64,000 nt of DNA from Algoriphagus ratkowskyi (GCF_002150505.1 NZ_MSSV01000015.1:62001-126000), one strand, 5' to 3'. Positions 1 through 9,647 are shown, numbered from the stretch's first letter. The notes: generated by a model not told the origin, from the letters alone. Program-made: numbers and translations.

Positions 1-132
1 AAAACAATGGGATAACGTAATTTCTAAGATTTTTCATAGATATAATTTTAAAAATATGTTTAAATAATATCCATAAGTTCTTAAAAATCAGACTAAAAAC
101 GAAATTATTGCCACTTAAATATCCCGGTTGAT

Positions 133-1059
133 TTAAGAGAATTTATATCCTCTAAGTAAATCATCGACCTTCATTCGTTTTTTTCCTTCAAGTTGAAGTT
201 CTAAAATCTCCAAAACTCCTTTTCCTGTTTGAACTTTCAAATATGTTTTATTGTCAGTCTCTAGTTCACCTATTGCCTTTTTACTTTTTTGGTCGGGGAA
301 AAATTTGGTCTTGAAGATTTTGCAAATCTTATCATCAAATCTTGTCCATGCCGCAGGATAGGGAGAAAGTCCACGAACCAAATTATGAATGGATTCTGCA
401 GAATTATCCCAATTGATTTCACCTGTTTCTTTGAAAATCTTTGGAGCATGATGTAGCGCTTTTGATTCATCCTGAGGTAAGGCTAGTACGGTATCAGCAG
501 CGATGTCTTCGACCGTTTTGACAACAAGCTTTGAGCCCATAGTCATCAGTTTATCATACACAGAACCTAAATCATCTTCATCTAGGATCGCAACATTTTC
601 CTGATAGATAATGCTTCCAGTATCGATTTCATGCTTTAGGAAAAAAGTGGTCACTCCAGTTTCTTTATCGCCATTGATGATAGCCCAATTGATCGGCGCA
701 GCACCTCTATAGTTTGGCAAAAGAGAAGCGTGAAGATTGAATGTGCCTAGTTTCGGCATATTCCAAACTGACTCTGGCAGCATTCGGAAAGCTACCACGA
801 TCTGCAAATCAGCTGCTAAAGCCCGAAGCTCCTCTTGGAATTCTGGAGATTTCAGATTGGTAGGCTGAAGGATGTTCAAGTTTAATTTTAGTGCAGCTTC
901 CTTCACTGGTGAAGGGATTAACTTTTGGCCACGACCCTTGGGTTTGTCTGGGGCGGTAATCACTCCGACGATATTCCAGCCATTTTCCACTAATAACTCT
1001 AAAGCAGGCACAGCGAACTCCGGCGTACCCATGTATATGATTCTAAGATTCTTCTTCAT
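133..1059 (-). CDS. fmt: Methionyl-tRNA formyltransferase
   Basis: Transfers a formyl group from 10-formyl-tetrahydrofolate to Met-tRNA(fMet), making the initiator tRNA for translation in the cytosol. The 308 residues are the usual family length: a formyltransferase domain at about 1-190 and a C-terminal tRNA-binding domain at about 205-305. Catalytic residues are visible as N108 and H110 in NLHASLLPNYRGAAP and D146 in EIDTGS. The ATG lies directly before the first strand (KNLRIIYMGTPEFA), so the start is well fixed. On the coding strand TATCTTTC at 1084-1091, preceded after 19 bases by TTAG, is an imperfect match to the Bacteroidota TTTG/TAnnTTTG promoter. It appears to be transcribed alone; the next minus-strand gene upstream is separated by about 60 bases. 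Confidence 0.96.
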   Translation of the reverse strand: MKKNLRIIYMGTPEFAVPALELLVENGWNIVGVITAPDKPKGRGQKLIPSPVKEAALKLNLNILQPTNLKSPEFQEELRALAADLQIVVAFRMLPESVWNMPKLGTFNLHASLLPNYRGAAPINWAIINGDKETGVTTFFLKHEIDTGSIIYQENVAILDEDDLGSVYDKLMTMGSKLVVKTVEDIAADTVLALPQDESKALHHAPKIFKETGEINWDNSAESIHNLVRGLSPYPAAWTRFDDKICKIFKTKFFPDQKSKKAIGELETDNKTYLKVQTGKGVLEILELQLEGKKRMKVDDLLRGYKFS

Positions 1060-1117
1060 GGTAAGGATAAAATGAGATTTGAGGAAAGATATAGGATATG
1101 CACTCTCAGTCTAAGTC

Positions 1118-2305
1118 TCAATTATAGATTAAGTATTGCTTACGAAGTACTCTGTATTTATTCAAGTCAGCTTCCCAACTTGCAGTGATTTCCGCCTCGG
1201 TTTTCCCTTCCATAATCATCTTTTTCAATTGGTCCGTTCCAGCAAGTGTATTGAAGAAATTATTGAAAAAAGCCTGACCCTTACCGGATTTTTGGTAGGC
1301 GTCCAGAAGGTATTTCAAAGTAAATTCATGCGTCAATAATTCCTTTCGGAGATCCACTCCATAGCATTTCTTGTCCTGTAGAGGCGGCGTTTTAGACATC
1401 CCATCAATACTGACCGGAGTGAACGTGAAATCACCGAATTTTGGATCTGGGTAGCCATATACCTGAAAAGGAAATTGGGTGCCTCGACCTAGAGAAACGA
1501 TGGTCCCTTCGAAAAAGCAAGTGCTAGGATAAAGTTTGACGGATAGATCATTTGGCAAGTTTGGAGAAGGCTTTACAGGTAAATTATAGGGTTTTTGATG
1601 ATCCCAATTTCCTACTGGAATCACCTTCAAATCTACTGTAAGTCCACCTTTCAACCATTTCTCTCCATTGATCATTTGCGCCAGCTCACCTACAGTCAAT
1701 CCGTGAACGACAGGGATGGGATGCATTCCTACAAAACTTTCATAGCCTTTTTGACGAACAGGCCCAGCGATGTAATTACCATTTGGATTGGGTCTATCGA
1801 AGATGATTACTTTTTTGCCATTTTCTGCAGCCGCCTCCATCAAGTAATGCATCGTGCTGATGTAGGTGAAAAAGCGAGCGCCAACGTCTTGTAAATCGAA
1901 AATTAGGATATCCAGCTCTTGAATTTGTTCAGGCTTTGGCTTTTTATTATTTCCGTAAAGGGATATTATTGGCAAGCCAGTTTTGGAATCTACGCTATTG
2001 TCGACTTTCTCTCCTGCATCAGCCTGCCCACGAAATCCATGTTCTGGCACAAATACTTTTTTCACTTGCACACCTTTTTCCAGGAGAAAGTCGACAACAT
2101 GCTTATTGTCACTTTGAGTCAGAATACTAGTTTGGTTGGCAACAATTCCAATTTTTTTTCCTTCAAGTTGCTTGAGATACAGCTCTGGGCGCTCGGCACC
2201 TGGCAGGGGAGTTCCTTGCCTAGCCAAAGTGGAGATGGAATTAAGCAGAATTATGAGTGCTACACTCAAAAAGTAAATAAAGGGCGAAAGTTTCGTTTGC
2301 TTCAT
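1118..2305 (-). CDS. NamZ/DUF1343 family exo-beta-N-acetylmuramidase, exported
   Basis: Members of this family characterised in Bacteroidota (NamZ) release terminal N-acetylmuramic acid from peptidoglycan fragments, so this is probably a cell-wall recycling enzyme. I chose the ATG at 2305 (395 residues) because it opens a clear signal peptide (KQTKLSPF followed by a hydrophobic run to about residue 28). The longer open frame to 2530 runs through the divergent permease and gives no signal. Family motifs are visible: VPEHGFRGQADAG, FDLQDVGARFFTYISTM, DRPNPNG and HPIPVVHGLTVGEL, in that order. Only 39 bases separate it from the divergent ABC permease, so both genes must be driven from a very small shared region. 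Substrate is inferred from the family only. Confidence 0.85.
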   Translation of the reverse strand: MKQTKLSPFIYFLSVALIILLNSISTLARQGTPLPGAERPELYLKQLEGKKIGIVANQTSILTQSDNKHVVDFLLEKGVQVKKVFVPEHGFRGQADAGEKVDNSVDSKTGLPIISLYGNNKKPKPEQIQELDILIFDLQDVGARFFTYISTMHYLMEAAAENGKKVIIFDRPNPNGNYIAGPVRQKGYESFVGMHPIPVVHGLTVGELAQMINGEKWLKGGLTVDLKVIPVGNWDHQKPYNLPVKPSPNLPNDLSVKLYPSTCFFEGTIVSLGRGTQFPFQVYGYPDPKFGDFTFTPVSIDGMSKTPPLQDKKCYGVDLRKELLTHEFTLKYLLDAYQKSGKGQAFFNNFFNTLAGTDQLKKMIMEGKTEAEITASWEADLNKYRVLRKQYLIYN

Positions 2306-2344
2306 GCTATTTTGCGGTCTAATTGAACAAATTAAAGCAGTCCT

Positions 2345-3562
2345 TTGAACCTTTCCTATTTCATCGCCAAAAGAATCAGTTTTAAGAAAGCTGGTGGATT
2401 TTCGGCCACTATTCACAAAATCGCAGTAGGAAGTCTCGCCTTGGGTCTGGCCGTATCGCTCGTTTCCTTTATGGTTTTGGGAGGTTTTCAGAGTACCGTT
2501 TCGGAAAAAGTTTACGGATTCACTGGACATTATCAGGTACAGCGATTTACGATGAGCAATGCATTCGAAGAGGCTCCTTTTTCGCTGAATTCTGACTTTA
2601 GTAAAACCTATCAGGAACTCCCTTTCATTACAAAAGTACAGTCATTTGCTCACAAGGCTGCATTAATCAAAGGAGAGGATGAAGTAGAAGGTGTGCTGAT
2701 GAAAGGTGTGGGTCAGGATTTTGATACGCTTAGCTTCAAAAAGTATGTGATTGACGGCCGGATGATTCATGTTCCCGACGAAGGAATAAGTAATGAAGTG
2801 ATGCTAAGCCAGTTTATTGCAAATAAGCTCTTGCTAAAAGTGGGTGATAAAATAACACTCTACTTTGTACAAGATCCGCCAAGATATAGGCGAGTGGAAG
2901 TTGTCGGCATTTTTCAAACGTATCTAGAGAACTTCGATGAAAAGATCATAATAGGAGAGCTACAGACCATAAGGAATCTGAATAACTGGACGAAGGATCA
3001 GATCGGTGGAATGGAGATTTTTGTGGATGATTTTACTAAAATTTCTTCATATTCTCCAGAAATAGAGGAGTATATGGATTATGATCTAAAGTTGATTAGT
3101 AGTGAGGATAAATTCGTAGAGATCTTCGATTGGCTGAAGCTTTTGGATAATAACGTCTATGTATTCATAGGTTTGATTGGCTTTGTGGCAATCTTCAATA
3201 TGGGAGCGATTCTGTTTATTCTGATCATGGAGCGTACTCAAATGATAGGACTACTTAAAGCCTTGGGATCTAGCAATGTTCAGATCCAGAGAATCTTCTT
3301 TTGGAACGGAATAAATATCTTGATGAGAGGAATAGTAATCGGAAATGTACTAGGCTTAGGGATTGGCTTTCTGCAAGATCAATTTAAGTTAATTCCTCTC
3401 GATGCGGCGAGCTATTACATGAGTTATGTGCCCATAGATTGGAACTGGCCTGCATTTATCTTAATAAACATAGGAATCGTGATACTGACGGCGGCCGTTT
3501 TAATTATTCCTGTAATGGTGATTTCCAGAGTGGATCCTATTCGGTCAATCCGCTTCGATTAA
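2345..3562 (+). CDS. ABC transporter permease, FtsX/LolC-LolE type
   Basis: Inner-membrane permease of the FtsX-like class that includes the LolCE lipoprotein exporters. The 405 residues show one membrane segment near 25-48, a large periplasmic domain (about 50-265), and three C-terminal membrane segments (about 272-300, 320-340, 370-395) carrying the FtsX-type ERTQMIGLLKALG loop. The start is TTG at 2345: an in-frame stop lies just upstream and the MNLSYFIAKRI opening is typical of the family. No ATPase gene lies next to it, so its LolD-like partner must be encoded elsewhere. Its last 26 bases overlap the end of the convergent glycosyltransferase. Lipoprotein export is the likely role but this is inference from family and architecture. 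Confidence 0.88.
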   Translation: MNLSYFIAKRISFKKAGGFSATIHKIAVGSLALGLAVSLVSFMVLGGFQSTVSEKVYGFTGHYQVQRFTMSNAFEEAPFSLNSDFSKTYQELPFITKVQSFAHKAALIKGEDEVEGVLMKGVGQDFDTLSFKKYVIDGRMIHVPDEGISNEVMLSQFIANKLLLKVGDKITLYFVQDPPRYRRVEVVGIFQTYLENFDEKIIIGELQTIRNLNNWTKDQIGGMEIFVDDFTKISSYSPEIEEYMDYDLKLISSEDKFVEIFDWLKLLDNNVYVFIGLIGFVAIFNMGAILFILIMERTQMIGLLKALGSSNVQIQRIFFWNGINILMRGIVIGNVLGLGIGFLQDQFKLIPLDAASYYMSYVPIDWNWPAFILINIGIVILTAAVLIIPVMVISRVDPIRSIRFD

Positions 3563-4292
3563 GTTGATACGGGATGAAAATGCTCTTAATTTTCATGGAC
3601 ACCACACCAAATCCAGCTTCTTTAAAAATACCAGGGCTCATTTTAGATGTCCCTTTCGTGCGATCCGTGAAGATGATGGGGATTTCTACAATCTTGAATC
3701 CTAGCTTCCAAGAAGTGAACTTCATCTCAATCTGGAATGCATAACCAACGAATCGTACTTCGTCCAATTTGATCCCGGCGAGAACGGATTTATGATAGCA
3801 TTTGAAGCCTGCTGTGGCATCTTTTACAGGTAATCCTGTGATAAACTTCACATATACACTGGCGAAATAAGACATCAAAACTCTGCCCATCGGCCAATTT
3901 ACCACATTTACTCCGGTGATGTACCGTGATCCAATTGCCAGATCAAAACCTTCATTTGCACAAGCTTGATATAATTTTATGAGATCATTTGGATTGTGAG
4001 AGAAGTCCGCATCCATTTCGAAGATGTAATCATAATCTCTCTCCAAAGCCCATTTAAAACCTGTAATGTAGGCGGTACCCAAACCTAATTTCCCTTCACG
4101 TTCGATTAGATGTAGTCTGCCCGGAAAGGCTACCTGTTGACTTTTTACCAAGCTTCCGGTTCCGTCTGGACTTCCGTCATCAATCACCAAAAGTTCAAAT
4201 CCACCATCCAAAGCCATCACGGCATGGATCATCTCCACGATGTTTTCTTTCTCATTGAAAGTTGGAATTAAGACGAGTTTGCGGTGAGTCAT
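3537..4292 (-). CDS. Polyprenol monophosphomannose synthase (GT2, DPM1-like)
   Basis: Family 2 glycosyltransferase that most resembles dolichol/polyprenol-phosphate mannosyltransferases, which move mannose (or glucose) from a nucleotide sugar to a lipid phosphate at the inner membrane face. Visible features are LIPTFNEKENI at the N-terminus, VIDDGSPDGT, and the metal-binding DAD in EMDADFSHNP, followed by AIGSRYITG and DATAGFKCYHK. There is no C-terminal GtrA-type membrane domain, so it is the short DPM1 form. I prefer ATG at 4292 (251 residues) over an in-frame TTG 18 bases further upstream. The gene converges on the ABC permease and overlaps it by 26 bases. Confidence 0.9.
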   Translation of the reverse strand: MTHRKLVLIPTFNEKENIVEMIHAVMALDGGFELLVIDDGSPDGTGSLVKSQQVAFPGRLHLIEREGKLGLGTAYITGFKWALERDYDYIFEMDADFSHNPNDLIKLYQACANEGFDLAIGSRYITGVNVVNWPMGRVLMSYFASVYVKFITGLPVKDATAGFKCYHKSVLAGIKLDEVRFVGYAFQIEMKFTSWKLGFKIVEIPIIFTDRTKGTSKMSPGIFKEAGFGVVSMKIKSIFIPYQLNRSGLTE

Positions 4293-4390
4293 AATTTTAA
4301 TAAATGCCAAAAGTAACGCTAAAGACCGATTTTAGAAGAATTGAGATTGATAATTTTGGTTAAAGTATAGCTTTACATAAAAAATATAGA

Positions 4391-5269
4391 ATGGCGCAAC
4401 ATATAGCAATAGTTAGTTACTTTTCGAAAGGTGCTTACGACACCAATACTACTGACGAAAACCTCATACTTTCTACAATTCTACATGAACTTGGCATATC
4501 TCATCAAATCGTAGCTTGGTCAGATTCTACGGTGGATTGGTCTAGCTTCAGCTCTTTGCTCATCAAATCTACTTGGGATTATTTTGACTATTATGAGGAG
4601 TTCAAATTATGGCTTGCAACTATTCGTGAATTAGGAATTCCAGTGTTGAATAGCTTGGATACGCTGGAATGGAACTCATCGAAAAGGTATTTGCTGCAAA
4701 TTGAGTCCAAGGGATTTCCAGTTATTTCTGGACATATTTTGGAAAAAGGAACGGTAATTTCCGCTTCCGCTATTTTCAAAAAGATCTCTTCCGAAATATT
4801 GGTAGTCAAGCCGTTAGTAAGTGGTGGTGCCAAAAACACGTTAAAGATTGTAAAGAAAGATTGGGGAAACTATGCTAATCAGGTGCAAGCTTTGGTAGAT
4901 GAAGAAGCATACCTCGTTCAGCCTTTTGTCAATGAGGTGCAAGAAGTAGGTGAGTACTCACTTATTTTTTTCAATGGAGAATTCTCCCATGCAGTTCTCA
5001 AGACACCAGCAAATGAAGATTTCAGAGTACAACACTATTTTGGAGGGACAATTAAATCAGTGGAGCCATCATTGAAAATGCTTGACTCTTGTCAAAAATT
5101 GATGGATAATTTTGGGAAAGATACACTTTACGCACGTGTGGATGGTGTTGACTGCGCAGGTGAATTTTTCTTGATGGAGTTGGAGCTGATTGAACCTTAC
5201 TTATTTCTGGATATTTCAATAGAAGCTTTGGCAAATTACAAGCGTGCAATTGCCACTTGTTTGGCTTAG
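4391..5269 (+). CDS. ATP-grasp superfamily ligase, RimK/glutathione-synthetase-like
   Basis: A 292-residue protein with an ATP-grasp layout. There is an N-terminal Rossmann-like part with KSTWDYFDYYEEF (about 58-70), a lysine-bearing strand LVVKPLVSGGAKNT (about 137-150), LVQPFVNEVQEVGEYSLIFFNGEFSHAV (split as LVQPFVNEVQEVGEYS and LIFFNGEFSHAV), and a C-terminal LYARVDGV and ELELIEPYLFLD metal/ATP-binding end. Proteins of this shape join an amino or carboxyl substrate using ATP; DcsG of cycloserine biosynthesis and glutathione synthetases are relatives. No pathway partner lies nearby, so the substrate is unknown. Its stop overlaps the end of the convergent TPR lipoprotein by 4 bases. Confidence 0.75.
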   Translation: MAQHIAIVSYFSKGAYDTNTTDENLILSTILHELGISHQIVAWSDSTVDWSSFSSLLIKSTWDYFDYYEEFKLWLATIRELGIPVLNSLDTLEWNSSKRYLLQIESKGFPVISGHILEKGTVISASAIFKKISSEILVVKPLVSGGAKNTLKIVKKDWGNYANQVQALVDEEAYLVQPFVNEVQEVGEYSLIFFNGEFSHAVLKTPANEDFRVQHYFGGTIKSVEPSLKMLDSCQKLMDNFGKDTLYARVDGVDCAGEFFLMELELIEPYLFLDISIEALANYKRAIATCLA

Positions 5270-6066
5270 GTAAAGCAGTTTTCCAGTTGTGCTTTTGCGA
5301 GCTCACTGCCTTTCTTAGCAGCAGTTTGAATTAGCTCACAGCCTTTAGAATCTCCCAAATATGTCATACATATACCTTTTTGGGCCATTGCTTCTATGTG
5401 GTTTGGCTTTTCTTTGAGCACTGCATCAAAGTCTTCTAATGCCCACTCTATATATCCAGCTCTCATGTAAGCGAAACCTCGGTTATAAATTCCTACTAGG
5501 TTATCTGGCTCTCGACTGACATAGGCATTGAAGGAGCCTGCGCATCCCAAAGCATCTCCTTGAAATGCCAAGGCCATGCCTGTGTAGTAATAAGCTTTAG
5601 CGTAGTCAGGATCCAATTTCGTTGCCATTCGAAGAAATTCCTCCGCCTTTTTGTACTTCTCGGTCATGATCATGGTTCTACCAAGGAGATATAAAATATT
5701 AAAATCTTCGGAATCAAGCATGGCTGCCCGAAGAAGTTTCAGCTCGGCATTTATATAGTCCTTTTGATCAAATAGTAACTTACCTAATCCTGCATATGCC
5801 TGGGCATACTGATCATCAATTAAAATAATTCGCTCATAGTCTGCTTTGGACTTCTCCAGTTCGCCGATCTCCTCATAGGAACGCGCGCGGAGGTGAAGTG
5901 CCTTTACATCTGTGACATGAAAAAATAAGTATTGATTTAGGTCAGAGATGGCATCCTCATATTTCTGCTCATTGAAAAGATGCTCAATTTTCTGAATGCT
6001 ACTTGAGCAGGAGCTGCTAATGCAGACTAATAAAAGAATAGTGAATGTACGTAAAAGTCGTTTCAT
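5266..6066 (-). CDS. TPR-repeat lipoprotein
   Basis: A 266-residue exported lipoprotein: positively charged start, hydrophobic core, and a lipobox ISSSC with lipidated Cys20. The rest is a solenoid of about six tetratricopeptide repeats. Examples include ALHLRARSYEEIGELEKSKA, AYAGLGKLLFDQKDYINAEL and AYYYTGMALAFQGDALGCAG. The last repeats (GICMTYLGDSKGCELIQTA) have the Sel1/PilF-like small-residue spacing. TPR lipoproteins of this kind usually act as scaffolds at the inner face of the outer membrane; no specific partner can be read from the sequence. It lies just after the his-operon terminator and so probably has its own promoter. Confidence 0.82.
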   Translation of the reverse strand: MKRLLRTFTILLLVCISSSCSSSIQKIEHLFNEQKYEDAISDLNQYLFFHVTDVKALHLRARSYEEIGELEKSKADYERIILIDDQYAQAYAGLGKLLFDQKDYINAELKLLRAAMLDSEDFNILYLLGRTMIMTEKYKKAEEFLRMATKLDPDYAKAYYYTGMALAFQGDALGCAGSFNAYVSREPDNLVGIYNRGFAYMRAGYIEWALEDFDAVLKEKPNHIEAMAQKGICMTYLGDSKGCELIQTAAKKGSELAKAQLENCFT

Positions 6067-6078
6067 GACTAAATGAAC

Positions 6079-6131
6079 AAAAAAGTAGGGATTAGGAAAA
6101 ATAAATCTAATGTTATTTTCCTAATCCCTAC
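6079..6131 (-). terminator. Intrinsic terminator of the hisGDCB operon
   Basis: A perfect 16-bp inverted repeat (arms 6085-6100 and 6116-6131, GTAGGGATTAGGAAAA on the plus strand). In the minus-strand direction it is followed immediately by TTTTTTG. It sits 56 bases after the hisB stop and before the TPR lipoprotein start, so it ends his transcription. Confidence 0.85.
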
Positions 6132-6186
6132 GAAATTTTCATAAATACCCTTTTCGTAAATTGCAAAGGACTTAATCTATTGACTT

Positions 6187-7284
6187 CTAAAGAACTCCCT
6201 TCGTGCTTGGAAGTTGATTGATATTTCTAGGATCACGCATTACAGCCATTTTAATTGATCTCGCTAGGGCTTTGAACATTGCTTCAATTTTGTGATGCTC
6301 ATTAGCTCCTTCAGCTTTTATATTCAGATTGCATTTAGCTGTATCTGAGAAAGATTTGAAGAAATGATAGAACATCTCTGTTGGCATATCGCCTACTTTC
6401 TCGCGCTTGAATTCGGCATCCCAGACGATCCAAGGTCTTCCACCAAAGTCGATCGCAACTTGTGCCAATACATCATCCATCGGCAAAAGAAAACCGTAGC
6501 GGTAGATGCCTTTTTTATCTCCCAAAGCCTTCAAATAAGCTTCACCAAGAGCCAAAGCTGTATCTTCTATCGTGTGATGCTCATCTATATGCAAATCACC
6601 ATTTACTTTAATCTCAAGGTCTGTGCTTCCATGCTTACCGAGTTGCTCTAGCATGTGATCAAAGAAATGTAAGCCTGTTTTGATATCACAATGCCCGTTT
6701 CCATCCAAGTTTAACTTGATATAGATATCGGTCTCAGAAGTTATCCGCCTTACTTCCGCCAATCTAGGAGGCATTTTCAAGAACTCATAGATCTCATCCC
6801 AATCCGTAGTGCTCAAAGAAGCTCTATCAGTTGGTTCACCTATAAATATTGCTTTTGCGCCAAGGTTTTCGGCAAGTTTCACATCAGTCAGTCGATCGCC
6901 AATCACATATGAATTCGCCAAATCATATTCTTCTGAAAAGTACTTGGTCAACAGGCCAGTTTGTGGCTTACGTGTTGGCGCATTCTCATGCTCAAAAGTT
7001 GAATCAACAAGGATTTCAGTAAAGAAAATATTCTCCTGCTCCAATGTTTTCAACATCTTATATTGTGCTGGCCAAAAGGTGTTCTCAGGAAAGGAGTCTG
7101 TCCCCAAACCGTCTTGATTAGTCACCATGACCAATTCAAAATCCAATTCTTCGGCAATCTTTCTAAGATTGGAAATAGCCTTCGGCAAAAACTCTAGCTT
7201 CTCAAGGCTATCTACTTGAAAGTCAGTAGGTGGTTCTTTGATGATTGTACCATCTCTATCGATAAAAAGAACTTTCTTTTGCAT
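6187..7284 (-). CDS. hisB: Bifunctional histidinol-phosphatase / imidazoleglycerol-phosphate dehydratase
   Basis: Catalyses steps 6 and 8 of histidine synthesis in one 365-residue cytosolic protein, the same fused layout as in enterobacteria. Residues 1-165 form a HAD phosphatase ([12 protein letters not shown] with the DxD nucleophile pair, and [20 protein letters not shown]). Residues about 175-365 form the dehydratase with its manganese-binding histidine motifs [30 protein letters not shown] and [16 protein letters not shown]. Both active sites look intact. It is the last gene of the operon, 3 bases after hisC, and is followed by a strong terminator, so hisH, hisA, hisF and hisIE are not co-transcribed here. 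Confidence 0.97.
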   Translation of the reverse strand: MQKKVLFIDRDGTIIKEPPTDFQVDSLEKLEFLPKAISNLRKIAEELDFELVMVTNQDGLGTDSFPENTFWPAQYKMLKTLEQENIFFTEILVDSTFEHENAPTRKPQTGLLTKYFSEEYDLANSYVIGDRLTDVKLAENLGAKAIFIGEPTDRASLSTTDWDEIYEFLKMPPRLAEVRRITSETDIYIKLNLDGNGHCDIKTGLHFFDHMLEQLGKHGSTDLEIKVNGDLHIDEHHTIEDTALALGEAYLKALGDKKGIYRYGFLLPMDDVLAQVAIDFGGRPWIVWDAEFKREKVGDMPTEMFYHFFKSFSDTAKCNLNIKAEGANEHHKIEAMFKALARSIKMAVMRDPRNINQLPSTKGVL

Positions 7285-7287
7285 GGG

Positions 7288-8355
7288 TTATAGGTTGAAG
7301 CTTTCGGTATAGATTTTTTTAAGCGCTTGGATAAACGCTGTATTTTCAGTTCTTGTCCCAACAGTGATTCTCAAGCATTCTTCACAAAGTTGAACTTTAG
7401 CTCTGTTTCTGACGATAATTTTTTCTTCGATCAGATCATCATACACGTGACTTGCATTTGGCATTTTCACTAACAAGAAATTAGCATGAGAAGGATGAAT
7501 TTTTTCTACATAATCAAGCTTTGCGAGTTCATTTCTTAAGTAATCACGTTCTTGAAGTATATCAGCGATCATCGCATTGACTTTATCTACATTCTTGAGT
7601 GCAGCTAATACTGTCTGCTGTGTCAGTCCAGATATATTGTACGGAGGCTTGATCCTATTAAGGATCTTGATCATATCCTTGCTGGCAAAAGCCATCCCAA
7701 GTCTAAGTGAAGCAAGTCCCCAAGCCTTGGAAAATGTCTGCATCACCAACAGATTCTTATACTCATTTAAAAGTGTTGTAAAACTCGGCTCGTCACTGAA
7801 GTCAATATAGGCCTCATCTACAACTACAAGGCCATTAAATTCCTGTAAAAGTTTCAATATATCTTCTCTATCTACCTTATTTCCACTAGGGTTGTTAGGT
7901 GAGCAGACGAAGATGATCTTTGTGTTTTCATCTACAGCTTGTAAAATAAGATTAGGTTGAAGCTGGAAGTCTGCTGTAAGAGGAATCTTACGAGTTTCCA
8001 CGTCATTGATTCCTGCACTCACTTCATACATTCCATAAGTAGGAGGTAGGAGTATAACATTGTCTTTTCCTGGATTACAAAAAGCTCTGAAAAGCAGGTC
8101 AATTGCTTCATCTGAGCCATTTCCCAAGAATATCTGGGAAGGTTTCACTTGTTTGATTTCAGCGATTTCTGCTTTCAGCTCATGCTGATAAGGGTCTGGG
8201 TATCGATTATAATCCTCATCTGTGACAGATCCGTACGGATTTTCATTAGCATCTAGGAATATTCCCTCCTTTCCGGTGTATTCATCACGAGCGGATGTAT
8301 ACGGCAGAAGGTTAACAATATGTGGCCGAAGTAGTGGAGTTAAGTCAAACTTCAT
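7288..8355 (-). CDS. hisC: Histidinol-phosphate aminotransferase
   Basis: PLP-dependent fold-type I enzyme that converts imidazole-acetol phosphate to histidinol phosphate. The 355 residues are full length. Visible features are LDANENPYG for substrate contact, the SPNNPSG loop with VVVDEAYIDF (the PLP aspartate), and the Schiff-base lysine K210 in TFSKAWGLASLRLG. The conserved C-terminal arginine lies in LRITVGT. The start codon ATG overlaps the hisD stop (4-base overlap), which implies translational coupling within the hisGDCB operon. Confidence 0.96.
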   Translation of the reverse strand: MKFDLTPLLRPHIVNLLPYTSARDEYTGKEGIFLDANENPYGSVTDEDYNRYPDPYQHELKAEIAEIKQVKPSQIFLGNGSDEAIDLLFRAFCNPGKDNVILLPPTYGMYEVSAGINDVETRKIPLTADFQLQPNLILQAVDENTKIIFVCSPNNPSGNKVDREDILKLLQEFNGLVVVDEAYIDFSDEPSFTTLLNEYKNLLVMQTFSKAWGLASLRLGMAFASKDMIKILNRIKPPYNISGLTQQTVLAALKNVDKVNAMIADILQERDYLRNELAKLDYVEKIHPSHANFLLVKMPNASHVYDDLIEEKIIVRNRAKVQLCEECLRITVGTRTENTAFIQALKKIYTESFNL

Positions 8356-9647
8356 TTTTTCTGATTTTTGAGGTAGTTGAGGCGTATTGATACGGCGTTT
8401 TTATGCCCATCTAGCAGCTCATTTTCTGCCATGATTTCTATCGTGGGCCCTAAATTCTTCAATCCTTCTGGAGAGATTTTTTGATAGGTAATTTTCTTTA
8501 CAAAACTGTCTAGAGACACGCCGCTGTAATTCCTGGCATAACCATAAGTTGGCAACGTGTGATTTGTACCAGAGGCATAATCGCCGGCAGATTCAGGAGT
8601 GAAGTTGCCGATAAAGACAGATCCAGCATTATAGATGGAATTAACAGCCGATTCTTCCTCTCTAACACTTATTATCAAGTGCTCAGGCGCATAGAAATTA
8701 ATCAATTCAATTGCCTTTTCAGCACTATTCATGAGTACAGCTCTAGAGTTGGACAAAGCTTTTTTTGCAATATCCTTTCTAGGAAGATCTTCCAGTTGTT
8801 CTTCGATTTCTATGATTACTTGCTTTGCAAATTGCTCAGAATCAGTAACCAAAATAACCTGACTATCCACTCCATGCTCAGCCTGAGAAAGTAGATCGGC
8901 CGCCACAAAAGCTGCGTTGGCAGAATTATCCGCATAAACCAACAACTCTGATGGGCCAGCCGGCATGTCTATGGCCACTCCATGTTTAGTAGCAGTTTGT
9001 TTTGCTGCTGTCACAAATTGGTTTCCAGGGCCAAAGATCTTATCAACTTTTGGGACACTTTCTGTTCCAAAAGTCATTGCAGCTATAGCCTGAGCTCCAC
9101 CTGCCTTTACGATTTTGGTAATACCAACCAAACTGGCAGTGTATAGAATCGCAGGGTGGATTTTACCTTCTTTGTTGGGAGGTGAACAAAGCACGATTTC
9201 CTTACATCCAGCTAGTATAGCAGGGATTCCAAGCATCAATACAGTACTGAATAATGGTGCAGTCCCACCAGGAATGTATAAACCAACCTTTTGAATTGGG
9301 ACACTTTTCCTGCTACAAACTACTCCGGGCATCACTTCATCAACCAGTTCAGGAGTTTCCTGAGCCCTGTGAAACCGTTCAATATTAGTTTTCGCAACTT
9401 GGATCGCTTCTTTCAATTCTGGCGATATAGCAGCTGCCGCTGATTGGATCTCTAATTCCGTTGGGAACAGTGATTCCAACTCCACATGATCGTATTCCAA
9501 AGCGAATTTGAAAAGGGCTTTGTCGCCATTTCTTTTCACTTTCCTAAGGATAGGTTTTACGATTTTATTAATCTGCTTGGTTTTAAAAGTTGGTCGAGCC
9601 AACTTTTTCGCCCAAGTTTCCTTACTAGGATTGTCCAGGATTTTCAT
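8352..9647 (-). CDS. hisD: Histidinol dehydrogenase
   Basis: Zinc- and NAD-dependent enzyme that oxidises histidinol to histidine in two steps, the last of the pathway. The 431 residues are the normal length. Recognisable are the nucleotide-binding region (KVGLYIPGGTAPLFSTVLM), the signature GPGNQFVTAAKQ with VAIDMPAGPSELLV, the metal-binding AEHGVDSQV and YAPEHLI, and the C-terminal GTNHTLPT. The ATG start follows hisG by about 40 bases. The gene overlaps hisC by 4 bases. Confidence 0.97.
   Translation of the reverse strand: MKILDNPSKETWAKKLARPTFKTKQINKIVKPILRKVKRNGDKALFKFALEYDHVELESLFPTELEIQSAAAAISPELKEAIQVAKTNIERFHRAQETPELVDEVMPGVVCSRKSVPIQKVGLYIPGGTAPLFSTVLMLGIPAILAGCKEIVLCSPPNKEGKIHPAILYTASLVGITKIVKAGGAQAIAAMTFGTESVPKVDKIFGPGNQFVTAAKQTATKHGVAIDMPAGPSELLVYADNSANAAFVAADLLSQAEHGVDSQVILVTDSEQFAKQVIIEIEEQLEDLPRKDIAKKALSNSRAVLMNSAEKAIELINFYAPEHLIISVREEESAVNSIYNAGSVFIGNFTPESAGDYASGTNHTLPTYGYARNYSGVSLDSFVKKITYQKISPEGLKNLGPTIEIMAENELLDGHKNAVSIRLNYLKNQKK

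Noticed and set aside
2306..2530. Longer N-terminus for the NamZ-like protein
   Set aside because: It would run antisense through the divergent permease and place the signal peptide inside the protein.
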